Positions 1 through 6,890 of a stretch of DNA of 9,123 bases are shown one piece after another. Below the pieces are notes generated by a model. It did not search any database. It had not been told where the DNA came from and worked only from the letters and a program-made list of their open reading frames with translations. The stretch is taken from contig CAZIDL010000082.1 of the NCBI GenBank assembly GCA_964537825.1, positions 1 through 9,123 of the forward strand. The letters run 5' to 3'. The stretch is from CAZIDL01 sp964537825. Lineage in GTDB: Bacteria; Bacteroidota; Bacteroidia; Flavobacteriales_D; CAYVSK01. Positions within the stretch are counted from its first letter, which is position 1, and every line of letters starts with the position of its first letter. The position numbers were made by a program, and so were the translations under genes.

Positions 1-1
1 C

Positions 2-343
2 AAGAGCTCGAAGGCATCAACCTCAACCAAGAGCGGTTCCAGCAAATCCAGTACAAGCAGTAGCAAAAGTTCGGCTCAAAAGAAGAGCGGTACTACAAGC
101 AGTAAGTCGAAAGCCTCCAGCGCTAAAAGCAGTTCCGCAAAAAAGAGCAGCGGAAGCTCGTCTTCAAAGAGCAGTTCCGCAAAGAAGAGCACTACCTCTT
201 CTAAAAGCGGGGGCAGCTCCGCCAGCAAGAGCTCTTCTTCATCGAAGAGCAAGAGCGGAGGGTCGAAAGGCTCCACCAGCTCTTCTTCATCGAAAAAGAG
301 TGGTTCTGGAAGCTCGAGCAGTTCATCAAAGCAAGGTTCCTGA
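2..343 (+). CDS. C-terminal end of a protein with a Ser/Lys-rich low-complexity tail (5' partial)
   Basis: The plus-strand frame is open from the window edge to TGA at 341-343. It contains no start codon, so the gene begins outside the window. The 113 visible residues are, by hand count, 62 Ser, 23 Lys, 11 Gly, 8 Thr, 7 Ala and 2 Gln. There is no acidic, aromatic or large hydrophobic residue and no Arg or His. Short motifs recur, such as SSSAKKS (twice) and runs of four to six Ser ending in Lys. Ser is spelled with all six codons, so this is protein-level low complexity rather than a simple DNA microsatellite. The tail must be disordered and strongly basic. Such tails occur on nucleic-acid-binding proteins and on some envelope proteins, but the functional domain is not visible and I assign no function. 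The opposite strand gives only a Leu/Glu-rich shadow. Confidence 0.8.
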   Translation, partial: KSSKASTSTKSGSSKSSTSSSKSSAQKKSGTTSSKSKASSAKSSSAKKSSGSSSSKSSSAKKSTTSSKSGGSSASKSSSSSKSKSGGSKGSTSSSSSKKSGSGSSSSSSKQGS

Positions 344-346
344 ACG

Positions 347-359
347 AAAGGTGTCCTTT
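347..359. terminator. Possible weak bidirectional terminator between convergent genes
   Basis: A 5-bp inverted repeat (AAAGG, 3-nt loop, CCTTT) is followed by T-rich sequence on the plus strand and preceded by A-rich bases. It lies between the convergent stops of the Ser/Lys-tail gene (343) and pdxH (359). The stem is short and GC-poor, so termination activity is a guess from position. Confidence 0.25.
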
Positions 360-1018
360 TAAGGGCTGAGTCGCCGCTTTTTCCATCCCTTTTGATCCCG
401 GATCAGTTCGATGCGGTCATGAAGGCGGTCCGGACGTCCCTGCCAGAATTCGGCCCGTTCGATCAAAAGGCAATATCCGCCCCAATGATCGGGGCGTTCG
501 ATCGTGCTTTCATCAAAGGTTTCTTCTTGCCTTTTAAGGGCTTCTTCCAAGGCTTCTCGCGAGGGGATCTCCTTGCTCTGTTCAGAGGCCCATGCGCCTA
601 ATCGGCTCGTGTATGGGCGGCTATTGAAATAAGCATCGGAGCGTTCTTCTTCGATCCGTTCAACGCTGCCTTCCAGGCGGACCTGCCGCTGAAGTTCGGG
701 CCAGAAAAGGTTTCCACAGGCAGAGGGATTGGTTGCAAGCTCTTTGCCTTTTCTGCTCTGGTAATTGGTGAAAAACACTGGCCCTTTTTCGCTCAATTCC
801 CGGATCAGGACGATCCTTGTTGAGGGTCTTCCCTGTTCATCAGCCGTTGCAAGGGTCATCGCGTTCGGTTCCCAAACCTCTGCCTTCACCGCTTCATCCA
901 TCCAATAAGAGAGCTGGCGCATCGGCTCGTCGGCAACTTCGCTGCTGTCCAGCGCCTCCAAAGCATATTGTTCCCGGAGCGCTCGGATCTTTTCATTGAT
1001 ATCTCCTTCTTGTGCCAT
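359..1018 (-). CDS. pdxH: Pyridoxamine/pyridoxine 5'-phosphate oxidase
   Basis: This FMN enzyme oxidises pyridoxine 5'-phosphate or pyridoxamine 5'-phosphate to the cofactor pyridoxal 5'-phosphate in the cytosol, using O2 and releasing H2O2. The 219-residue product is full length for the family (about 215-220). Recognisable stretches are STRIVLIREL (66-75), FFTNYQSRKGKEL (82-94), the QVRLEGSVE strand (112-120), YFNSRP..SRLGAWASEQS (130-148), WGGY (179-182) and the C-terminal EFWQGRPDRLHDR (190-202). R198 and H200 correspond to the substrate-phosphate/PLP contacts of the family, and the chain ends with the usual RL-x-P. The ATG at 1016-1018 gives the expected N-terminus with the REQY segment. 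Its stop lies 15 bp from the convergent Ser/Lys-tail gene, and its start is 72 bp from the divergent cardiolipin synthase gene. The WGG segment is followed by CLLIERA, slightly unusual but not in a catalytic position. Confidence 0.96.
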   Translation of the reverse strand: MAQEGDINEKIRALREQYALEALDSSEVADEPMRQLSYWMDEAVKAEVWEPNAMTLATADEQGRPSTRIVLIRELSEKGPVFFTNYQSRKGKELATNPSACGNLFWPELQRQVRLEGSVERIEEERSDAYFNSRPYTSRLGAWASEQSKEIPSREALEEALKRQEETFDESTIERPDHWGGYCLLIERAEFWQGRPDRLHDRIELIRDQKGWKKRRLSP

Positions 1019-1032
1019 AATGATCCTGTTCC

Positions 1033-1040
1033 CGAAGATA
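1033..1040 (-). promoter_or_regulatory. Candidate -7 box for pdxH
   Basis: The minus strand reads TATCTTCG, one mismatch from the Bacteroidota -7 consensus TAnnTTTG, 14 bp upstream of the pdxH ATG. I see no clear TTG -33 element at the expected distance, so this is a weak call based on position and similarity. Confidence 0.25.
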
Positions 1041-1082
1041 GGGATGCTATACGGAGAGCGCGCGATCCCCCTTCTTACCTTC

Positions 1083-1090
1083 TATCTTTG
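1083..1090 (+). promoter_or_regulatory. Candidate -7 box (TATCTTTG) for cardiolipin synthase gene
   Basis: TATCTTTG matches TAnnTTTG, the Bacteroidota -7 consensus, perfectly. It directly abuts the ATG at 1091. If used, transcription would begin around 1094-1097, so translation would have to start at the ATG at 1100 with almost no leader. No TTG -33 element is visible about 18-21 bp upstream. It could be a chance match. Confidence 0.3.
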
Positions 1091-2680
1091 ATGCAAAGGA
1101 TGAAGTTCCGGAAAAAAGAGAAGAAAAGGGTTAAGCGGTCGGGAACGGTAAGCATCCTCATCCTCTTCGGAGGACTGGTGCTCTATTTCCTGCTTCAACT
1201 CAGTTCGATCGTCAGTTCCTATTCAAGCGCCCAGGTCTGGCAGGCTTTGGATATGGGGCTGAGCGTTGTGTTCACCCTAACGGTGGTGGCAGCTATCATC
1301 ATCGTGATCCTGGAAAATAAGGAACCTGTAAAAGCTACAGCCTGGATCCTCGTTTTGGTATTACTTCCCGTCCTCGGGATCCTCTTCTACATTTTCTTCG
1401 GAAGGAATTTTCGAAAAGAGCGCCTTTTTTCGAGAAAAGAGCTCGATGATCAGGAACGCCTTCAAGAGCTTAGCTACCAACAGCAGAACAGCTTGCCCCT
1501 CCATGACCGTTTCGATGATGAAGGACTGCGCAGCAAGCTTCGTACGATGATCCTCCTTTTGAACAACAACAAGGCTCTTCTGACCCAGAAGAACAGGACG
1601 AAGCTGCTCGAGGCCGGGGAAGGATCCTTCGACCGAATTTTCAAGGCCATCCAAGAAGCCCGCCATCACATTCACCTCGCTTCTTACATTATTCAAGAGG
1701 ATCGAACCGGTAACACCTTGAAAGAGCTATTGATCGAAAAGGCCCGCGAAGGTGTGGAAACGCGTGTTATCTACGATGATGTTGGTAGTTGGGCCCTTAG
1801 CAGGGATTATCTACGTACCCTGCGCGATGAGGGTGTGCGGATCTTTCCTTTTCTGCCGGTGCGCTTTCCATTGCTCGCAAGTCAATTGAATTACCGGAAT
1901 CACAGGAAGATGTTGATCATCGATGGTGAAAGGGCTTTCACAGGGGGGATGAACATCGCTGATAAATATCGTTTCGAGGATCCGGTACTTGGCCCTTGGC
2001 AGGACGCCCATCTCGAAATAGAAGGAGAGGCTGTAAAAAGCCTTCAGGCGGTGTTTTTGACCGATTGGTATTTCGTGAAGGGTGAGATCCTTCAAGGAGC
2101 CCCATACTTCAAAGACAGGGTCGTGGAAGAAGAAGAATGGGTCCAGGTTATCACGAGCGGGCCCGACTCGGAACATGCGAGTATCATGCAAGCCTACTTC
2201 TCAGCGATCGTGAACGCACGTGAACGCGTCCTCATCGCCAATCCCTATTTCATCCCGAACGAAAGTATCTATACAGCAATGAAAGTAGCGGCTATGAGCG
2301 GTATCGAGGTACAGCTCCTTCTGCCTGGCGTGACGGATTCTTGGGTCACCAAGGCAGCCGCCAACTCCTATCTGAGCGATCTGATGGATGCAGGCGTTCG
2401 CGTTCATGAGTATCAAAAAGGCTTCCTTCACTCCAAGGTAATGGTCGTGGACGATGTATTTGCTTCTGTGGGATCCGCCAACATGGATCATCGAAGTTTC
2501 GATCAGAACTTCGAAGTGAACACGCTCATCTATGATCGGGAACAAGCGGTCAAGGTCCGGGAGATGTTGGAAAGAGACCTTGGGAACAGTCGTGAAATAG
2601 ACCCTGAAACGTTCGAGAACAGGCCTTTTATGACCAGGTTCCAGGAATCCGTTATTCGCCTTTTTGCCCCCATTCTCTAA
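1091..2680 (+). CDS. cls: Cardiolipin synthase, phospholipase D family
   Basis: This membrane enzyme condenses phosphatidylglycerol with a second phospholipid to make cardiolipin. From ATG 1091 it has 529 residues. A basic N-terminus precedes three hydrophobic segments (about 19-41, 55-74 and 83-103), matching the PLDc_N membrane region of bacterial Cls. Two PLD catalytic motifs are intact: HRKMLIID with H271/K273/D278, followed by GGMN; and HSKVMVVD with H447/K449/D454, followed by GSANMDHRSF. The C-terminus ends RLFAPIL, as is common in Cls. The frame is open back to an ATG at 968, but that would lie inside pdxH and adds a non-family-like leader, so I reject it. ATG 1100 is an equally good alternative (526 residues). 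The gene is divergent from pdxH, and 67 bp separate it from the YqgE gene downstream on the same strand. ClsA/ClsB-type subdivision is not resolved here. Confidence 0.94.
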   Translation: MQRMKFRKKEKKRVKRSGTVSILILFGGLVLYFLLQLSSIVSSYSSAQVWQALDMGLSVVFTLTVVAAIIIVILENKEPVKATAWILVLVLLPVLGILFYIFFGRNFRKERLFSRKELDDQERLQELSYQQQNSLPLHDRFDDEGLRSKLRTMILLLNNNKALLTQKNRTKLLEAGEGSFDRIFKAIQEARHHIHLASYIIQEDRTGNTLKELLIEKAREGVETRVIYDDVGSWALSRDYLRTLRDEGVRIFPFLPVRFPLLASQLNYRNHRKMLIIDGERAFTGGMNIADKYRFEDPVLGPWQDAHLEIEGEAVKSLQAVFLTDWYFVKGEILQGAPYFKDRVVEEEEWVQVITSGPDSEHASIMQAYFSAIVNARERVLIANPYFIPNESIYTAMKVAAMSGIEVQLLLPGVTDSWVTKAAANSYLSDLMDAGVRVHEYQKGFLHSKVMVVDDVFASVGSANMDHRSFDQNFEVNTLIYDREQAVKVREMLERDLGNSREIDPETFENRPFMTRFQESVIRLFAPIL

Positions 2681-2737
2681 ATGTGCGAACGATCATTCCC
2701 TGATCCTGTTAGAAGAAGGAAGAAAAAGTGATCCTTT

Positions 2738-2745
2738 TAAATTCG
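2738..2745 (+). promoter_or_regulatory. Candidate -7 box before the YqgE gene
   Basis: TAAATTCG differs from TAnnTTTG at one base. It lies between the cls stop (2680) and the YqgE start region. If used, transcription starts near 2750, which would favour the ATG at 2763 or 2772 over that at 2748. No convincing -33 element was seen. Confidence 0.2.
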
Positions 2746-2747
2746 CC

Positions 2748-3347
2748 ATGAAGCAAGAAGCTATGGACGCTATGTTCGACATTGGTCGACTGAACAAGCT
2801 CGACCCGGCCGTGGGCCGACTTTTGATCTCAGAACCTTTCCTGGAGGACCCGAACTTTAAGCGGAGCGTTGTTTTACTCTGCGACCATAATGAAGAAGGT
2901 TCTTTTGGTTTCGTATTGAACCGATCCCTCGATCTTCAGCTAGGAGATCTCATGGAAGATGTGCCGGAGACTGATGCGGTCGTGAGCTTCGGGGGACCGG
3001 TCCAGAACGATGCGCTTTTCTATATCCATACCCTTGGAGATAGGGTTGACAATAGCATTCCTGTTATGGATGGCCTCTATATGGGAGGGGATATGGAAAG
3101 CCTACAGGAACTCCTACTTACTGGCGAAGCTGACAGAAGCAATCTGCGATTCTTTATCGGATATAGCGGTTGGGGAAGCGGACAACTCCAAAGTGAGCTT
3201 GAAGCCAATTCCTGGATCGTGGCCAAGAGCGATGTTCCGACGATCATGAAGGCTGATTCGGAAGAAGCGTGGGGGGATATCCTTCGCTCATTAGGGAAGC
3301 AATACTCGGTATTGGCCAATTTCCCGAACGACCCTTCCCTCAACTAG
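2748..3347 (+). CDS. YqgE/AlgH family protein (UPF0301)
   Basis: This is a conserved family of small cytosolic proteins with no established biochemical activity; the AlgH name comes from a reported effect on alginate gene expression in Pseudomonas. The product matches the family along its length: GRLLISEPFLEDPNFKRSVVLLCDHNEEGSFGFVLN near the N-terminus, FGGPVQNDALFYIHT in the middle, and FFIGYSGWGSGQL followed by E...NSWIV near the C-terminus. From ATG 2748 it has 199 residues, slightly above the usual 185-195. ATGs at 2763 (194 aa) and 2772 (191 aa) are also possible, and no Shine-Dalgarno sequence decides between them. The frame is open back to a TTG at 2664 inside cls, which I reject because that leader is not family-like. 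It lies 67 bp after cls and overlaps the convergent aminotransferase gene tail-to-tail by 8 bp. Confidence 0.93.
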   Translation: MKQEAMDAMFDIGRLNKLDPAVGRLLISEPFLEDPNFKRSVVLLCDHNEEGSFGFVLNRSLDLQLGDLMEDVPETDAVVSFGGPVQNDALFYIHTLGDRVDNSIPVMDGLYMGGDMESLQELLLTGEADRSNLRFFIGYSGWGSGQLQSELEANSWIVAKSDVPTIMKADSEEAWGDILRSLGKQYSVLANFPNDPSLN

Positions 3348-4182
3348 GAACCCGCTCGTTCAGTCCCTGGATCAATTCTTCCGCCCGATCGGTGTAATAG
3401 CGTTGTCCTCTGAACGCCAGAACAGGTCGGATCCCCTGAACAGCATTGCTAAGGAGGAGTTCCTCCGCATCCTTGAGTTCCTCGGGAAAGGGTGAATAGC
3501 TTTCCCGGACTTTCCACCCTTTATCTTTTGCCAGATCGAGGATCACCCCACGCATCACCCCGTCCACACATCCGTCTGTGACAGGAGGGGTCAATATCTC
3601 GTTCCTGCGGATCATGAAGAGGTTCGATGAAGCGGCTTCGAGCACCCTACCTTCCGGGGAAAGGATCAATGCTTCCCCGTAATCGTTTCTCACTGCCCAA
3701 CGCTTGGCCATTACATACAGCGGAGCACTCGTGCACTTAAAGGGTGACAGGAAGCTCGCTTCCTTCGTCATCTCTTCATAAACCTCCACATGGTCTCCCT
3801 TGGAAGGAAGTTCAAAAGCACTCCCCGATGTATCCGTAAGTTCCAGCAATCGATCGGCTCTATCCTCGTAAGGGGTGTATGCTCCTCCTCCTTTCCTGGA
3901 AAAGGTCAATCGCATACGGGCGTTCCACACTCCAACATGGTCCAGCAGGGTATGGATATCATGAAGGATCGCTTCCGTTCCATCAGGAGGAAGGATGCCC
4001 AGGCGCTTCAATCCCCTGGAAGCCCTATCCAAATGCCGTTCGAAGAAAAGCGGGGTCCCATCTATAACGCGGAAGGTCTCAAAAAGACCATCCCCGAAAT
4101 GATAAGAGCGATCCCAGGCTGGAAGGGCCTTTTCCGGGTCAGCGATCCATTCTCCGTTCCTTATCACGGGGTACATGGTCAT
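3340..4182 (-). CDS. Class IV PLP-dependent aminotransferase / aminodeoxychorismate lyase-like
   Basis: This is a fold-type IV PLP enzyme, the group that includes 4-amino-4-deoxychorismate lyase (PabC), branched-chain aminotransferase and D-amino acid aminotransferase. The 280 residues show DRSYHFGDGLFETFRV (24-39), the likely PLP-lysine K149 in SPFKCTSAPLY, E182 in LEAASSNLF (the residue near the pyridine nitrogen, followed by the SN-LF signature), TPP at 198-200, the CVDGVMRGVILDLA phosphate-loop region, and LLLSNAVQGIRPV (243-254), which resembles the PabC C-terminal motif. The length is typical. Motifs alone do not fix the substrate; PabC in folate synthesis is my leading guess at modest confidence. 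The ATG overlaps the preceding phosphatase stop as ATGA (4 nt), indicating coupled translation at the end of the operon. Its stop overlaps the convergent YqgE gene by 8 bp. Confidence 0.9.
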   Translation of the reverse strand: MTMYPVIRNGEWIADPEKALPAWDRSYHFGDGLFETFRVIDGTPLFFERHLDRASRGLKRLGILPPDGTEAILHDIHTLLDHVGVWNARMRLTFSRKGGGAYTPYEDRADRLLELTDTSGSAFELPSKGDHVEVYEEMTKEASFLSPFKCTSAPLYVMAKRWAVRNDYGEALILSPEGRVLEAASSNLFMIRRNEILTPPVTDGCVDGVMRGVILDLAKDKGWKVRESYSPFPEELKDAEELLLSNAVQGIRPVLAFRGQRYYTDRAEELIQGLNERVPS

Positions 4183-4679
4183 TCGATCCGTTTCAGATCT
4201 TTCATATAAGGCATCAGGGAGCTGTTGGGCTCGATCCGGATCGTACGGATCCCGGCCCTTCGGCCGGCTTCCAGGTCGCTATCCTTGTCTCCAAAGAACA
4301 GGGACCGATCCGGATCGATCCCGTGCTTTGCCATCCCTTTTTCGAGCATCAGCGGTCGCGGTTTGCGGATCAAGGAATTCCCATGATCCGGATGATGTGG
4401 AGCATAAAAGATGTCTGCGATCCGAACCCCAGCAGCTTCCAATTTCGATCGAAGGTGCCGGTGGAGACCCTCTACCGTTCGATGATCGTAAAGTCCCTGT
4501 GCGATCCCGGATTGATTGGATACGATCACGATGCAAAAGCCCAATTCCGTGGCCTTTCGAAGGAAATCCGAAATATCCGGAAGCAATTCGAATTCATCCA
4601 AGCTGTACACGTGGCGGCCGATCTCTCGATTAACGACTCCGTCCCGGTCAAGAAAAAGTCCTTTTTTCAACCGCTCCAT
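4179..4679 (-). CDS. HAD-family phosphatase, GmhB/HisB-N type
   Basis: The 166-residue product matches the HAD-IIIA group containing D-glycero-D-manno-heptose 1,7-bisphosphate 7-phosphatase (GmhB, LPS heptose synthesis) and the histidinol-phosphatase domain of HisB. Motif I is FLDRDGVVN with D11 nucleophile and D13 general acid. Motif II is VSNQSGIAQG (53-62, S54). The motif III lysine is probably K106 in RKPRP, and motif IV is FFGDKDSDLEAG (D131, D135). The usual Cys/His zinc loop between motifs II and III is degenerate: the family's C-P-H-H-P reads APHHP (93-97), and the later CxC before RKP is absent (NSLIRKP). A zinc-free variant with altered substrate preference is possible. The ATG lies inside the rhomboid gene, overlapping its end by 13 nt, and the stop overlaps the aminotransferase start by 4 nt. 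No other heptose gene is in the window, so I leave the symbol blank. Confidence 0.85.
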   Translation of the reverse strand: MERLKKGLFLDRDGVVNREIGRHVYSLDEFELLPDISDFLRKATELGFCIVIVSNQSGIAQGLYDHRTVEGLHRHLRSKLEAAGVRIADIFYAPHHPDHGNSLIRKPRPLMLEKGMAKHGIDPDRSLFFGDKDSDLEAGRRAGIRTIRIEPNSSLMPYMKDLKRIE

Positions 4680-5311
4680 AAGCCCTGAACATAAGAGCGA
4701 ACACTTTCGAAGAACGCTGGTATTAAGGCAGGTTCAACGATCGCTGTGAAGACAGCTCCGAAGACAGCTCCCCAGAGGTGTGCATCGTGCGCCACATTAT
4801 CACCTCCTCGTTTTTCCATGTACCGCTCGTAGAGGACATAAAGGAAAGCTACCAGAAAAGAAGGGAGCGGTAAGGGGATCGGAAAAACGATGAGGGTAGC
4901 GGTCGGCTTGAACAGAATGAACGCGAACAGGACCGAAGCGATAGCACCGGATGCCCCTACCGCTCGATAATTAGGGTCTTTGGCATGTTTGAAGATCGCG
5001 GGTAGAGAAGCAGCGATCAAGCCCCCGAAATAAAGGATCAGAAAAAAGAAGCCTCCTGACATGGGGCCGAATTGAGCGTAGAAAAATAGCTCCACATTCT
5101 TCCCGAAGGTGTAGAGCACGAGCATGTTAACGGCTAGATGAAGGAAACCACCGTGGATGAAGGCATGACCGATAAGGCGCCACCACTCTCCTTTTTGGAG
5201 AACGGCCATCGGGTCGAACTGGAGCTTTTGGAATAACCTACTCCTTTCGAAGGCGATCAGGGATAAGATGATGTTCGATCCGATAAGGACCGATACGATG
5301 GGAGCTTTCAA
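4667..5311 (-). CDS. Rhomboid family intramembrane serine protease
   Basis: Rhomboids cleave transmembrane segments of substrate proteins within the membrane. The 214 residues contain about six hydrophobic segments. The catalytic serine is S121 in GASGAIASVLFA, and the partner histidine is H178 in AHDAHLWGAVFGA. The oxyanion-region motif HAFIHGGFLHLAVNML (49-64) carries H53, H58 and N62, as in active family members. The start is taken as TTG at 5309-5311, which overlaps the upstream gene's stop (TTGA, 4 nt) and is preceded by purine-rich AAGGGGAAAAGGA, a plausible ribosome binding site. The first ATG (codon 35) would delete the first membrane segment. It is third in the minus-strand operon, directly after the secreted propeller protein. 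The substrate is unknown. A GlpG-like quality-control role or processing of a neighbour product are both possible. Confidence 0.93.
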   Translation of the reverse strand: MKAPIVSVLIGSNIILSLIAFERSRLFQKLQFDPMAVLQKGEWWRLIGHAFIHGGFLHLAVNMLVLYTFGKNVELFFYAQFGPMSGGFFFLILYFGGLIAASLPAIFKHAKDPNYRAVGASGAIASVLFAFILFKPTATLIVFPIPLPLPSFLVAFLYVLYERYMEKRGGDNVAHDAHLWGAVFGAVFTAIVEPALIPAFFESVRSYVQGLWSG

Positions 5312-6882
5312 TCCTTTTCCCCTTTCTTCTTGGGTTCTAGCTCGATATCATTCTGGATCATGGACCGATAGGAGCTTTTATCGAGGATCTTGACTTCTTT
5401 TTCATAGGACTCGAACCCGGGTGCTTCAGCTGTCAGATGGTATTCGCCGGGCGGTAGAATGATGACATAGCGCTTCGTTTCGCGATTGGGCACATAATTG
5501 CCGAAAAGGCCTCCGCTCTCCAGGTCCACCACTGACAGCCTTGAATTCTCAAGGGCCTTGGAGGTGTCGCTGGAGCTCATGACCCCTTTTATCACGGTAT
5601 AACGGGGTTCAACGCTTTCAAAGTCGACCCTGAATATATCGAGGTTACCAGGGCCTTTTTCGCGAATAGCTGATATGTAACCGAACTTTCCCGATTTTGA
5701 GACTCTCAGGTTCATATTGTCCTGGGGGGTGTTGATCGGATAACCGACGTTCGAAACGTTCGACCATCGCTTTTTGATCGGATCCCACTGTGCTTTGAAA
5801 ATGTCGTAACCTCCCATGCTGGTATGTCCCTTTGAACTGAAGTAGAGGGTTTCCCCGTCAGGAGAAATGTTAGGGAAATCCTCGTCCATAGGGGTGTTGA
5901 TAGCGGGGCCCAGATTGCGGGCCGGGCTCCATTCCCCGTTGGGAAGTTTCCGGCTCACGTAAAGGTCGACCCCTCCTTCCCCACCTTCTCGCGTGCTCGC
6001 AAAATAGATGGCATCCTTAGAGGGGGTGATGGATCCTGCTATTTCAACCCCGTTCTTGCTGTTGATAACGTCCGGCAATCTTTGAGGGTCCTTTGGACGC
6101 CCTTTATCGGTCATTTCACATAAATAGAGGTCCCCTTTGCCATAGGTCCCGTCATCCATATAAAGAACGGCCAGTTCACCTTCTGCGGAAAGTCCGACCA
6201 CCTCTTCGTTGCCATCTTTGCTATTGATCGCCTTAAGGGGCTTTGCATCCTGAAATTCCCCCCCATCCACCTTTGAACGATAAATATTGGCCAGATACTC
6301 TCCGTTGGGCTTTTCTACACTACCATCATCCCTACGGGAATTAAAGACGAGGTAGGACTCGTCGATGGGAACGAAGGGGTAATAATCCGGATAGAGGGAG
6401 TTCACCTCTTTCTTGACCGGAGAGAATTTGACTTCGGCCGGATATTTCATCAATTCCTTCGCGTTCTCACAGTATTCGATCTGACGATCGACGTTCCGAA
6501 GATTGTAGGCACTCCCTTTACCGATCTCCTTGAATTCGATATAGGTTTCGATGGCTTTGTCGAACCGATAAGCGTAATGATAAGCTCTCCCCAAGAGGTA
6601 AAGCGCATTCGGGTCGTGATCTTCCATGCTTGCTGCACGCTTGAGATAAGGGAGGGCGTCGGCCTTATCGATATTGGTGTTCAAGTAGCAGACCCCGATG
6701 CGGTAATTGTACTCCAGCTTGCTGCTATCTTGTTCATAGAGGAGAAGGTATTCCTCGAGGGCTTGTTCGAAGTCCCTCTTCTCAAAGGCATCTCGGGCGA
6801 CCTCTGGATCCTGAGCGATGCTGGTAATGCTCCCCATAAGGAAAAGAATGGGAAGCATCGTCCTGATAAAGTTCGAAGCCAT
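5308..6882 (-). CDS. Secreted TPR / PD40 beta-propeller / carboxypeptidase-regulatory-like protein
   Basis: The 524-residue product starts with a signal peptide (MASNFIRTMLPILFLMGSIT, likely cleaved after A23 in SIAQ, with no lipobox Cys), so it is exported. Residues about 25-135 form TPR-like helices (FEQALEEYLLLYEQ, PNALYLLGRAYHYAYRFDKAIETY). Residues about 150-420 form a PD40/WD40-like propeller with repeated blades such as ISPDGETLYFSSKG, GGYDIFKAQWD, AIYFASTREG and GVDLYVSRKLPNGEWS. Residues about 427-512 resemble a carboxypeptidase regulatory-like beta-sandwich (IKGVMSS, ILPPGEYHLTAEAPGFESYEKEV). Bacteroidota proteins with this order, including PorE of the type IX secretion system, usually end with an OmpA peptidoglycan-binding domain; this one stops after a charged tail (EPKKKGEKD). 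ATG 6880-6882 is chosen because it begins the signal peptide and lies 8 nt after the upstream stop; the frame extends to 6972 but only into the preceding gene. Confidence 0.9.
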   Translation of the reverse strand: MASNFIRTMLPILFLMGSITSIAQDPEVARDAFEKRDFEQALEEYLLLYEQDSSKLEYNYRIGVCYLNTNIDKADALPYLKRAASMEDHDPNALYLLGRAYHYAYRFDKAIETYIEFKEIGKGSAYNLRNVDRQIEYCENAKELMKYPAEVKFSPVKKEVNSLYPDYYPFVPIDESYLVFNSRRDDGSVEKPNGEYLANIYRSKVDGGEFQDAKPLKAINSKDGNEEVVGLSAEGELAVLYMDDGTYGKGDLYLCEMTDKGRPKDPQRLPDVINSKNGVEIAGSITPSKDAIYFASTREGGEGGVDLYVSRKLPNGEWSPARNLGPAINTPMDEDFPNISPDGETLYFSSKGHTSMGGYDIFKAQWDPIKKRWSNVSNVGYPINTPQDNMNLRVSKSGKFGYISAIREKGPGNLDIFRVDFESVEPRYTVIKGVMSSSDTSKALENSRLSVVDLESGGLFGNYVPNRETKRYVIILPPGEYHLTAEAPGFESYEKEVKILDKSSYRSMIQNDIELEPKKKGEKD

Positions 6883-6890
6883 ACAGCAGA

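Noticed and set aside
76..276. Minus-strand frame giving a Leu/Glu-rich 66-residue peptide
   Set aside because: It is the antisense shadow of the Ser/Lys-rich coding tail; AGC and AAG codons read backwards give Leu, Ala and Glu.
968..1090. N-terminal extension of cardiolipin synthase from ATG 968
   Set aside because: It overlaps the start of pdxH on the other strand and adds a non-hydrophobic leader not seen in the family; ATG 1091 or 1100 fits better.
4175..4688. Plus-strand ORFs of 121-152 residues over the phosphatase gene
   Set aside because: They are Arg/Ser/Pro-rich sequences with no recognisable family, lying opposite a gene with all HAD motifs.
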